NCBI GenBank assembly: GCA_007136595.1
Contig: SLGQ01000353.1
Location: forward strand, 1-7,191
Length of the DNA: 7,191 bases
Direction: 5' to 3'
Source of the DNA: Candidatus Sumerlaeota bacterium
GTDB taxonomy: Bacteria; UBP6; UBA1177
Both the position numbers and the translations under genes were made by a program. The notes under the pieces were generated by a model. The model made no database searches and was not told the DNA's origin. It saw only the letters and a program-made list of their open reading frames with translations. Of this stretch, positions 1-6,695 are shown in pieces (position 1 is the stretch's first letter; every line of letters starts with the position of its first letter).

Positions 1-14
1 ATCTTAAAAAAGAT

Positions 15-863
15 ATGAACAAAATAGTTTTCGGTGAAATACACAGAAAATTCAGAACTATTGTTAACGGGGAACTGTTTGAGAAATTGGCTGAAGAAAG
101 GGGCGACCTGAAAAAGAAGCAGCCGGCATCAAAATTGTATAAAGAGATAGCTGAAAATTACAGCCGCTTCATCAAAGAGATAAGTGAAACTGAAGGTTTT
201 GACAAAGAAAACACCGACCTTCCAGCTCTTTTCATACGGGATCTTATTGCCGTTATAGATCTTCCCCAATATGAACTGGATACTCTTGATGATGAAGCTG
301 ACAAATATCTTCACGACAACCTTTCTGAAAACAAATACTACCTCTATATGATCTTCGGGTTTACTATGGTTGCCAGACTTTCCATGCTCAAATATGAAAA
401 AAATATCGGTGCTGAAAGTTTGAAAATGTTCATGGAATACGGTCTTGATACAATATTTGTCGAGCTTATTGAACAATCGGGACTCTCTTCTTTCCATGCT
501 GAAAGGATAGTAAGACACATAAGAGCATTCGTTTTCTACCAGAACTGGTGGCGGGACTATGAAAACGAGGGGTTGCTGCTTGATCTTTCAAAAGATATTT
601 TTGAAGACATCAACATGGCATCCATCCTTCAGATCAATGAGTATGAAGGAAAGATCTGGTTCAACAGGGAAGCTTTTGAAGATCTGGCTGCCGGACTTTT
701 TGTTGTTTCTGTTCTGGAAATGCTTAGAAACATAAGGGTTGCCGCAGAAAGAAAAAAAGAATTCAAAAAAAGATACAGATATATTCAACAGCTTTTGGAA
801 ACTGCTGTGGAATCTCAATATGAAGTAACAGAATTTCTAAAATTGATCAAAGAAAAAGGTTAA
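15..863 (+). CDS. Hypothetical all-helical protein, first gene of a three-gene cluster
   Basis: I do not recognise this 282-residue protein with confidence. It looks soluble and almost entirely helical: no signal peptide or clear membrane segment, many charged residues, and a basic, probably coiled stretch near residues 245-262 rich in Lys, Arg and Glu. The segment at residues 207-224 (Ile-Asn-Glu-Tyr-Glu-Gly ... Trp-Phe-Asn-Arg-Glu-Ala-Phe-Glu) reminds me of a helical region attached to some GH13 alpha-amylase-like proteins, but there is no glycosidase barrel here and this is memory only. The ATG at 15 has no good Shine-Dalgarno. Codons 3-14 are open in frame, so the true start could lie left of the window. 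The stop at 861-863 is 6 bases before the next gene, which suggests co-transcription. That the gene is real is well supported by its length and operon position; its function is unknown. Confidence 0.8.
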   Translation: MNKIVFGEIHRKFRTIVNGELFEKLAEERGDLKKKQPASKLYKEIAENYSRFIKEISETEGFDKENTDLPALFIRDLIAVIDLPQYELDTLDDEADKYLHDNLSENKYYLYMIFGFTMVARLSMLKYEKNIGAESLKMFMEYGLDTIFVELIEQSGLSSFHAERIVRHIRAFVFYQNWWRDYENEGLLLDLSKDIFEDINMASILQINEYEGKIWFNREAFEDLAAGLFVVSVLEMLRNIRVAAERKKEFKKRYRYIQQLLETAVESQYEVTEFLKLIKEKG

Positions 864-869
864 CGGTTT

Positions 870-2957
870 ATGCTCTTTAAAAGAATCTCTCACAGGATGG
901 TTTTCAGCAAAGTAACTTCGCCAATGCCGTTTAAGTTCTGGTTTTTTCTTGCTGTTTCCGTTTCATTTACAGGTGCGGTATTTCAAGCCGTATCAATACG
1001 GTTTTTAACATATTCATTTCCTTTCCAAATGCTCTTTGCAATATCACTTATATCGTGTCTTGCGGTTTTTTTTACAGGTCTAGGGGCACTTGCAGGAAAA
1101 AAGATCCGTTATTTTTACCGGCAGGTGACATTTTTAATGTTTTTTTCCTACATTGTTTCGATAATTCTTATCAATTTAACGGGAAATATTGGTTTTCTGT
1201 CTCAAAACAGTGTGTTTGCCGCAATTCTTTTTACTTCGACACCCCTTTTTCTCGGGGGAGCATTGTCGGGAATATGTTACTATGAAACTGCCCTTATTGA
1301 CAAGTCCAAACTTCCTCACCTCATAGCATGGATCGCTGTAGCATTTTTTGCAGGCTATGTTTTTTCAGCATACCTTTTTACTGTATTCGGAGTCTGGAAT
1401 ATTTTCCTGTCGGCATCCATAGTTTCCATTTTACCGCTCTTTTATAAAAGGAACATAATAATTTCAGTTTTTGTCGCGACTGTCATTTCGATACCTTTTA
1501 TTGATCCCGGCTCAGCAATATTCAGAGCCTTTGCTCAAAAGCCTCATTTATGGGTGGCAGATGGAAACGAGAAACATATTGCCGGATTCTGGTCACCTTA
1601 TTCGAGACTTGATTTTTATGAGCTTTCTGATGGCAGACTGGCAGGACTTTATAACAGGGCACAGCAGTGGGCTGTTGGTGATCCAAAGCTTGATATCAGA
1701 GTAAGAAGGGATATTTACAAAAACATTAAAGGGGATGTGCTTGTTGTCGGAACCGGTGGAGGATATGGACTTTTATCGTTGACGGAAGCAGACTCAATTA
1801 CGGCAGTTGAGCTTGATCCGGGTGTCGTGAAGGCTATGAAGGGACCTCTTTCAAAATATAACAGAAATATTTATAATGAAATAGATAAGGTTTTTGCCGG
1901 TGACGGAAGGGCATTTCTTGATAAGACAGATAAAGATTTTGATGTTATAATCTTTGAAGCGGCTGATCTGAGTTATTCCACAACTCCTAAAAGTTTTATA
2001 AGTATTGAAAATTATTTATATACTATCGAAGGTGTTGGAAAAGCTCTTGAACATCTAAGACCCGGAGGGGTTTTTCTTATTCTTGTAACAAAAGAACTTA
2101 TTCCCGCCCCTAAATTTATAAATGCTTTTCCTGAAGGTGTGAAGTGGAGGCTTTTTGAAGGGGAGATCGAAGTTATGAAAACTGTCCCCATGAACTTTGA
2201 CTTTTTAATAGCTTCTTACTCCGGTGATGTTATCAGACAGTGGGACGAATATATAGAGAATTCAGATTTAGATCTGAAGTCGTTAGGGACAGATGACCTT
2301 GCAAGAAAAAGTGCTTTCGGGCTAGCTCCCATAACTGATAACCGCCCGCTTTTATATTTTGCCGGATGGCATCAGGCTGTTCCTTTCTTCTTTCTCCTTT
2401 TGCTGCTTTTTTTCACAGTAGCAGTAATTTTTTTCAATTCAAAAAAACGGAAAAACATAGCTTTTTTCATATTCCTCGGAACTGCCTTCATAATAACGGA
2501 ACTTTATGTTATAAACAGCATGAGAGCTTATCTTGGGGGCTATCTCGAAACATCTTCTTTTTTACTTGGGGTTCTTATACTGGGAACTGCTTTCGGAACA
2601 ATTTTTTATGACCGCTTTTCTGATAAAGCAGTTTCTTTTTTATTGATCTTTTCCATTACATTGATGATGGTAATGCTTTTTTATGCTCCTCTTACATTTC
2701 CGATCTATTTAAAGATATTGTGGATCACAGCGGCTCTTGTTCCTGCATCTTTTTTTATGGGAACACTGTTTCCGAAAGCCCTTGTAAGGGCTGATAAAAA
2801 CCATATAACGGTATATTATGCCATAGACACCATAGGAGCTTCAGCAGGACTTGTCCTTTTTTACCTTTTGATCCTTGCAGGCGGTTTTTCTTTCGTCGCA
2901 TTTTTTGCACTTTTCCTTTATTTAATTTCTCTCATCATGCTCAAAAGCGTAGGATAG
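870..2957 (+). CDS. Membrane-embedded spermidine-synthase-like protein
   Basis: A 695-residue integral membrane protein with three parts. Residues about 22-212 form roughly seven hydrophobic helices. Residues about 225-495 form a cytosolic Rossmann-like spermidine synthase/SAM-methyltransferase domain. Residues about 504-690 form about seven more helices. The nucleotide-binding signature is visible: Val-Gly-Thr-Gly-Gly-Gly-Tyr-Gly (293-300), then Val-Glu-Leu-Asp-Pro (313-317), Gly-Asp-Gly-Arg-Ala-Phe-Leu (344-350) and Leu-Arg-Pro-Gly-Gly (396-400). The Pro-Ile-Thr-Asp-Asn-Arg-Pro segment (487-493) and Gly-Thr-Leu-Phe-Pro (631-635) are typical of the membrane-fused members of this family. Where soluble spermidine synthases have an Asp-Ser-x-Asp-type catalytic motif, this protein reads Glu-Ala-Ala-Asp (363-366), so aminopropyl transfer to putrescine should not be assumed. 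The acceptor substrate of membrane-fused members is generally unknown. ATG 870 follows an AAAAAGG at 853-859. The next gene starts 2 bases after the stop. Confidence 0.85.
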   Translation: MLFKRISHRMVFSKVTSPMPFKFWFFLAVSVSFTGAVFQAVSIRFLTYSFPFQMLFAISLISCLAVFFTGLGALAGKKIRYFYRQVTFLMFFSYIVSIILINLTGNIGFLSQNSVFAAILFTSTPLFLGGALSGICYYETALIDKSKLPHLIAWIAVAFFAGYVFSAYLFTVFGVWNIFLSASIVSILPLFYKRNIIISVFVATVISIPFIDPGSAIFRAFAQKPHLWVADGNEKHIAGFWSPYSRLDFYELSDGRLAGLYNRAQQWAVGDPKLDIRVRRDIYKNIKGDVLVVGTGGGYGLLSLTEADSITAVELDPGVVKAMKGPLSKYNRNIYNEIDKVFAGDGRAFLDKTDKDFDVIIFEAADLSYSTTPKSFISIENYLYTIEGVGKALEHLRPGGVFLILVTKELIPAPKFINAFPEGVKWRLFEGEIEVMKTVPMNFDFLIASYSGDVIRQWDEYIENSDLDLKSLGTDDLARKSAFGLAPITDNRPLLYFAGWHQAVPFFFLLLLLFFTVAVIFFNSKKRKNIAFFIFLGTAFIITELYVINSMRAYLGGYLETSSFLLGVLILGTAFGTIFYDRFSDKAVSFLLIFSITLMMVMLFYAPLTFPIYLKILWITAALVPASFFMGTLFPKALVRADKNHITVYYAIDTIGASAGLVLFYLLILAGGFSFVAFFALFLYLISLIMLKSVG

Positions 2958-2959
2958 TT

Positions 2960-4576
2960 ATGTTTCTACCAACAACAAAAGAGGAGATGAACAGTCTTAA
3001 CTGGGATCGTTGCGATATCATTTTTGTTTCCGGAGATGCATATATCGATACATATTTTGACGGATGTGCACTTCTTGGCAAATATCTGATAAGCAAAGGT
3101 TTTAAAGTAGGCATTATTTCTCAGCCCGATGTAAACAGTGATGATGACATAACGAGGCTTGGAGTTCCTTCTCTTTTCTGGGGAGTAAGTGGGGGAGCAA
3201 TGGACAGTATGGTTGCAAACTATACTGCTCTGGGGCTCAAAAGAAAAGAAGATGACCTTACTCCGGGCGGTATAAATAACAGAAGACCCGACAGAGCGGT
3301 AATGCGGTATGTCAACCTGATCCAGAGGTCGTTTAAGGAAAAAAAGCCTGTAGTGATAGGCGGAGTTGAAGCATCTTTGCGCCGTTTTGCACACTACGAT
3401 TTCCATACTGACAAAATAAGGGGTTCAATTCTTGCAGATTCTAAAGCAGATATTCTTGTTTACGGAATGGGTGAGAAGGCTGTTCTTGAAATCGCACAGA
3501 AATTACAAGCAAATGAAAACATTGATAATATACAGGGAACCTGTCGTATGGGCAGGGATGTTCCTGATGGCTTTATTGAGTTGCCCCGATTTGAAGAATG
3601 TGCATCGTCAAAAGATTCATTTTTAGAGATGTCGCAACTCTTTTTTGAAGCATGCAGAAAACAAACAGGAGTTGCTCAAAAACAGGGGGAAAGATTTGTT
3701 TTGCAGTATCTTCCCTCGCAGATGCTTTCCTCAAAAGAGCTTGATGAAATTCACGAACTTGAATTTATGAGGGAAGTTCATCCTTTTTATGCTGCTTCAG
3801 GAGAAGTGAAAGCTGTTGAAACGATAAGAAATTCAGTGCTTACCCACAGAGGTTGTTTCGGGAACTGCTCATTCTGCTCCATTTCTGCTCATCAGGGTGT
3901 CAGAATAACTTCAAGAAGCGAAGATTCCATTAAAAGAGAAATTGAAAAAATGGCATCGAAGCCCGGTTTTAACGGGGTGATATCCGACCTTGGCGGACCG
4001 ACTGCAAACATGTATGGATATGACTCGGTCAAAGACCATTCAAAACAGATTTCTCTTTTAAGAAAACTGAGAAAAATAGAAGGTGTAAAACACATATTTA
4101 TCTCTTCGGGTATCCGTCATGATCTTATTGTGACAGACAAACAGTATGGAATGGAATATTTAAGAGAGATCGTTGAAAACCACATTTCAGGGCAGATGAA
4201 AATAGCTCCTGAACACACTGTTGCAAGTGTTACAAGACTTATGAGAAAGCCTGATGGTGAAATGCTTGTTAAATTCAAAAAAATGTTTGATGAAGCAGTT
4301 TTAAAATCGTCAAAAACCCTTTTCCTCACATACTATTTTATTGCCGCATACCCCGGATGCAGCGAAAAAGAGCAAGTGGAACTTAAAAAATTCATATCAA
4401 AATATCTGAAAATAAATCCGAGACAAGTCCAGATATTCACACCCACACCTTCAACCGAAGCTACCATGCTTTACTGGACTGAAAAAGAAAGTTGCGGCAA
4501 CCCGATTTTTGTTGAAAAAAGTTTCAAAGGAAAAAAACGGCAAAAAGAGATCGTTACAGCCAGAAGAAGATATTAG
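2960..4576 (+). CDS. ygiQ: YgiQ-family (UPF0313) radical SAM protein
   Basis: A 538-residue radical S-adenosylmethionine protein. The 4Fe-4S-binding CxxxCxxC motif is Cys299, Cys303 and Cys306 within Arg-Gly-Cys-Phe-Gly-Asn-Cys-Ser-Phe-Cys-Ser-Ile. Family-specific stretches flank it: Gly-Gly-Val-Glu-Ala-Ser-Leu-Arg-Arg (134-142), Ala-Asp-Ile-Leu-Val-Tyr-Gly-Met-Gly-Glu (163-172), Lys-Ile-Ala-Pro-Glu-His-Thr (414-420) and Gln-Ile-Phe-Thr-Pro-Thr-Pro (491-497). The N-terminal third resembles the cobalamin-binding-like region found in several radical SAM families. The family is widespread, but I know of no established reaction. E. coli YgiQ is longer (about 740 residues). This copy keeps the core and lacks the long basic C-terminal tail, so it looks compact rather than truncated. 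ATG 2960 follows AGGA at 2951-2954, with 5 bases between. It starts 2 bases after the upstream stop, so it is probably in the same transcript. Its TAG overlaps the stop of the convergent gene by 4 bases. Confidence 0.93.
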   Translation: MFLPTTKEEMNSLNWDRCDIIFVSGDAYIDTYFDGCALLGKYLISKGFKVGIISQPDVNSDDDITRLGVPSLFWGVSGGAMDSMVANYTALGLKRKEDDLTPGGINNRRPDRAVMRYVNLIQRSFKEKKPVVIGGVEASLRRFAHYDFHTDKIRGSILADSKADILVYGMGEKAVLEIAQKLQANENIDNIQGTCRMGRDVPDGFIELPRFEECASSKDSFLEMSQLFFEACRKQTGVAQKQGERFVLQYLPSQMLSSKELDEIHELEFMREVHPFYAASGEVKAVETIRNSVLTHRGCFGNCSFCSISAHQGVRITSRSEDSIKREIEKMASKPGFNGVISDLGGPTANMYGYDSVKDHSKQISLLRKLRKIEGVKHIFISSGIRHDLIVTDKQYGMEYLREIVENHISGQMKIAPEHTVASVTRLMRKPDGEMLVKFKKMFDEAVLKSSKTLFLTYYFIAAYPGCSEKEQVELKKFISKYLKINPRQVQIFTPTPSTEATMLYWTEKESCGNPIFVEKSFKGKKRQKEIVTARRRY

Positions 4577-5100
4577 GACTTTGAAGTCAACTCTCTAACA
4601 CAACGGACATTTCCTTTAAGTGAAACATGTCTGTTGCCGACACTTCCGATGTAGAATTTTACAACCCAACTGATATTGATGGTATCCATTCTCTGAGAAG
4701 ATGACCAAAGCCAGTATGTGTCGTTAAAGGGGGAAAAATAACCCGGTTCATCATTTCTGCAACTTCTGCAATCTTCACTGTGACATTTATCCCACACAAG
4801 ACATTCATCCGTAACTTTGCAGGCACCGCCCGGTTCGGTAGCAGGACAGTTTCTGATAATAGTCCTTAACTCCGAAATTGTTGGAAGTCTCCAGTCGGCA
4901 TGACCATCATATTCCAGATTTTCGCAGTAGTTGACAGCATCACGATAATTCATCTTTTCTTCAGGCATTTCCTGTTGCCATATCAAGTTGGCACCTGATC
5001 TTATTTCAATTTTTTCTGACGGATCCCTGTCTCTTGCCGTGCAACAGATATTGCTTGCCAAAAAAACGGTAAACATAAAAAACAAGATAACTTTTTTCAC
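4573..5100 (-). CDS. Secreted DUF1566 (Lcl C-terminal) domain protein, probable lipoprotein
   Basis: A 175-residue exported protein. Residues 1-20 form a signal peptide (Lys-Lys, then a hydrophobic core) ending in Cys19-Cys20. The lipobox is poor (Ser-Asn-Ile-Cys-Cys), so lipid attachment is likely but not certain. The rest is a single DUF1566/Lcl domain: Leu-Ile-Trp-Gln (39-42), Ala-Val-Asn-Tyr-Cys (55-59), the hallmark Asp-Trp-Arg-Leu-Pro-Thr-Ile-Ser-Glu-Leu-Arg (69-79), Tyr-Trp-Leu-Trp-Ser-Ser-Ser (129-135) and the closing Val-Arg-Cys-Val-Arg (165-169). Six Cys lie between residues 85 and 114, which suggests a disulfide-rich loop. Named Lcl is a Legionella surface adhesin, but for most DUF1566 proteins the ligand is unknown. 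The start is GTG at 5100-5098, which gives a proper signal peptide and lies 5 bases after GGGGG. The ATG at 5105-5103 is out of frame. It is transcribed divergently from the lipoprotein gene at 5237 and converges on ygiQ. Confidence 0.88.
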   Translation of the reverse strand: MKKVILFFMFTVFLASNICCTARDRDPSEKIEIRSGANLIWQQEMPEEKMNYRDAVNYCENLEYDGHADWRLPTISELRTIIRNCPATEPGGACKVTDECLVWDKCHSEDCRSCRNDEPGYFSPFNDTYWLWSSSQRMDTINISWVVKFYIGSVGNRHVSLKGNVRCVRELTSKS

Positions 5101-5105
5101 TTCAT

Positions 5106-5110
5106 CCCCC
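5106..5110 (-). promoter_or_regulatory. Shine-Dalgarno deciding the GTG start of the DUF1566 gene
   Basis: GGGGG on the minus strand, which can pair with the CCUCC core of 16S rRNA with one G-U pair. It stands 5 bases before GTG 5100. It abuts the ATG at 5105 directly, which is too close for that codon to be used; that ATG is out of frame and stops after one more codon. Confidence 0.5.
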
Positions 5111-5140
5111 GGAATCTTAATGATCTTAAGCTCAATTTAG

Positions 5141-5168
5141 AGGATAGCAGATATAAAAAGATAGTCAA
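5141..5168 (-). promoter_or_regulatory. Sigma-70-type extended -10 promoter for the DUF1566 gene
   Basis: On the minus strand: TTGACT (5168-5163), a 16-base spacer, then TATCCT (5146-5141), with TG one base upstream of the -10 (extended -10). The expected start of transcription is near 5134, giving a leader of about 34 bases before GTG 5100. The -10 is weaker than that of the divergent promoter, but spacing and layout are identical. Confidence 0.6.
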
Positions 5169-5181
5169 AAACATTTTTGAC
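5164..5181. promoter_or_regulatory. Perfect inverted repeat spanning both -35 boxes; candidate operator
   Basis: GTCAAAAA-CA-TTTTTGAC: two perfect 8-base arms around a 2-base centre. Each arm carries most of a -35 box, TTGACT on the minus strand and TTGACA on the plus strand. A dimeric regulator bound here would cover both -35 regions at once. The symmetry could also arise simply because two TTGAC-type boxes stand back to back, so the operator role is inferred. Confidence 0.45.
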
Positions 5182-5204
5182 ATAAAACTCAAATATGTTA
5201 CAAT
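5177..5204 (+). promoter_or_regulatory. Sigma-70-type extended -10 promoter for the lipoprotein pair
   Basis: TTGACA (5177-5182), a 16-base spacer, then TACAAT (5199-5204), preceded by TG at 5196-5197 (extended -10). One mismatch from the consensus overall. The expected start of transcription is near 5211, giving a leader of about 26 bases that ends at the AAGGAGG before ATG 5237. Read by eye; no transcript data. Confidence 0.75.
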
Positions 5205-5223
5205 TACGAGCATGTTATTTCTC

Positions 5224-5230
5224 AAGGAGG
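5224..5230 (+). promoter_or_regulatory. Strong Shine-Dalgarno for the lipoprotein at 5237
   Basis: AAGGAGG, a near-perfect ribosome-binding site 6 bases before ATG 5237. It decides the start against the in-frame ATG at 5195, which lies within the promoter. The ATG at 5232 is out of frame, followed at once by TGA, and only 1 base from the Shine-Dalgarno. Confidence 0.85.
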
Positions 5231-5236
5231 TATGTG

Positions 5237-6685
5237 ATGAAAAAGATTTTTTCTGTGTTATTAGGTGTTTTGGTCGTTTCTCTGTTTTTTTTAAGCTGTT
5301 CATCTGACAAAATGGAAACAGCAGAATTTGAAGAACGGGGAATGATATCCATCACCATAGGTCAGACCATCACAAAAACTATCTGGCCCTATGATTGGGT
5401 GGAACAGATAGACCGCTACGCAGTAATCCTTTTAAAAGACGGCACCCCGCTACTTGGAGAACCGGTCATTATAGATCCGGAAAATATTGGGGAAGAATAT
5501 GTTTTCAATGATCTGGAACCGGGAAGTGACTATAAAGTTATGGTTTCGGCAGAAAATGAAAATGACGAGATGATAGGTTTTGGAGAAGCGGAAGATATCA
5601 CTGTGACTGGGGGCAGCAAGACTGATGTTACTGTCAGGGTTTATCCTTTAAGTGATGATCCAGGAGCTTTTGCCATAACTTTAAAATGGCCCCACGACCT
5701 TGAGGATCCTGTTGATAAAATTACCGCACAAAGAAGGATGATAGGTGATGTTGAATGGAGTGACCTGGAAGATGACTTTGATCTGTCAAGTTATGAAATA
5801 CTTTATGAAATCGATCCTGTTGATGCCGGTTCCCATCTTGTAAGATTTTTGCTTTTTAACAGTGAAGAAGAACTTATTTCTTCTGTTATTGAAGTTGTAA
5901 ATGTTTTTTCAAATATCACCACAGTTGGAACAATTGAGCTTGCCAAAGAAGATTTTGTCGAAGGTGGTGCCGAGCCTGAATATCCTGAAGAAAGGGTGAA
6001 AGAACTTAATGACGGTGACCTTGAATTCTGGTTCAGGAATCATGCGGAATACGCAACGAACTCTCCTCTCTATCTTCCGGGAACATACAATGGTTGGGAT
6101 TCTGCAACTGTTTTTATATCTTTTGATTCTCCTGACAGCGACCTTCTGATAGCAGATGCCGTTGACGGTGAGATACAGTTTAAAATTTGTAATGATAACA
6201 ACTGGGATTGCTGGGATTTTTATAACTTTATTGAATGGACTATAATAGGAGCTGTTCTTGATGATATGGACAAGGAACAGATAATAATTGAAGCCGGAGA
6301 CGGTGATGCCGTTCTTGTTGTTGTAGATGTGGCAAACATAACTATCACGGTATATCATGATGACAGACAAATTCCTGATGATAAAGGTGAAATCGAGGTG
6401 ACAATTGAAACTGATGACATGATTCCTGATGAAGATCTTGAAATAGAATGGTCGGCTGATGGAGACAGCAGAACTTTCAGTTCATCTTACGACCACATTG
6501 AAGATTATACCTATTCATGGTTTTTTAACGGTGTGTTAATAGAGGGGGAAAACGACAGCGAAATAGAAGTCGATGTATCTCAAATTTCTGTCGGAGATAG
6601 AATTTCTCTTGTAATATCCGGTGGACAATTTGCCTATAGTGCTCAAATTACTATAACTCAGGAAATAATAGACGGAATTGAATAA
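5237..6685 (+). CDS. Multidomain lipoprotein with Ig-like domains and a possible carbohydrate-binding module
   Basis: A 482-residue acidic protein, predicted to be a lipid-anchored envelope or surface protein. Residues 1-20 are a signal peptide, with lipidation expected at Cys21 (Phe-Leu-Ser-Cys). The mature part appears modular. Residues 36-137 look like a fibronectin-III/Ig-type beta-sandwich (Asp-Leu-Glu-Pro-Gly-Ser-Asp-Tyr-Lys-Val-Met-Val). Residues 143-238 form a second beta domain (Ile-Thr-Leu-Lys-Trp-Pro ... Asp-Ala-Gly-Ser-His-Leu) of a kind I associate with spirochaete lipoproteins. Residues 276-373 resemble a CBM48/SusE-type E-set module (Leu-Pro-Gly-Thr-Tyr-Asn-Gly-Trp-Asp at 280-288, Phe-Lys-Ile-Cys-Asn-Asp-Asn-Asn-Trp at 315-323). 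Residues 384-475 form an Ig/PKD-like domain with Tyr-Ser-Trp-Phe-Phe-Asn-Gly at 426-432. ATG 5237 is chosen because it follows AAGGAGG by 6 bases and begins the signal peptide. The in-frame ATG at 5195 lies inside the promoter. A glycan-binding role is inference only. Confidence 0.88.
   Translation: MKKIFSVLLGVLVVSLFFLSCSSDKMETAEFEERGMISITIGQTITKTIWPYDWVEQIDRYAVILLKDGTPLLGEPVIIDPENIGEEYVFNDLEPGSDYKVMVSAENENDEMIGFGEAEDITVTGGSKTDVTVRVYPLSDDPGAFAITLKWPHDLEDPVDKITAQRRMIGDVEWSDLEDDFDLSSYEILYEIDPVDAGSHLVRFLLFNSEEELISSVIEVVNVFSNITTVGTIELAKEDFVEGGAEPEYPEERVKELNDGDLEFWFRNHAEYATNSPLYLPGTYNGWDSATVFISFDSPDSDLLIADAVDGEIQFKICNDNNWDCWDFYNFIEWTIIGAVLDDMDKEQIIIEAGDGDAVLVVVDVANITITVYHDDRQIPDDKGEIEVTIETDDMIPDEDLEIEWSADGDSRTFSSSYDHIEDYTYSWFFNGVLIEGENDSEIEVDVSQISVGDRISLVISGGQFAYSAQITITQEIIDGIE
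6386..6532 (+). other. Ig/PKD-like domain, copy A (first 49 residues)
   Basis: Residues 384-432 of the lipoprotein at 5237. Aligned without gaps to copy B at 7044-7190: 28 of 49 residues are identical, including the Pro-x-Glu-Asp-x-Glu-Ile-x-Trp, Ser-Tyr-x-His-Ile-Glu and Tyr-Ser-Trp-Phe-x-Asn-Gly positions. Here the domain runs on for about 43 more residues and ends near the C-terminus. Confidence 0.85.
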
Positions 6686-6695
6686 AATTAACAAT

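Noticed and set aside
1..14. Inverted repeat ATCTT-AAAA-AAGAT just before the first gene
   Set aside because: Only five A/T-rich base pairs, too weak for a terminator, and the sequence to its left is missing.
2966..3406. 146-codon minus-strand frame inside ygiQ
   Set aside because: It lies opposite a strongly conserved radical SAM gene, has no ribosome site, and is explained as an antisense shadow.
4577..4588. Inverted repeat GACTT-TG-AAGTC after ygiQ as a terminator
   Set aside because: At most four pairs with a four-base loop, no T-run on either side, and it lies in the coding end of the DUF1566 gene.
5114..5129. Direct repeat ATCTTAA twice, 9 bases apart, in the leader of the DUF1566 gene
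   Set aside because: Short and A/T-rich; chance occurrence in this composition is likely and nothing else marks it as a site.
5195..5236. Upstream in-frame ATG of the modular lipoprotein as start
   Set aside because: It would add 14 residues before the signal peptide, lies within the promoter before the expected transcript start, and has no Shine-Dalgarno; ATG 5237 has a near-perfect one.
5097..5303. 68-codon minus-strand frame overlapping the divergent region
   Set aside because: It runs through both predicted promoters and the start of the lipoprotein gene, has no ribosome site, and its product shows no recognisable features.
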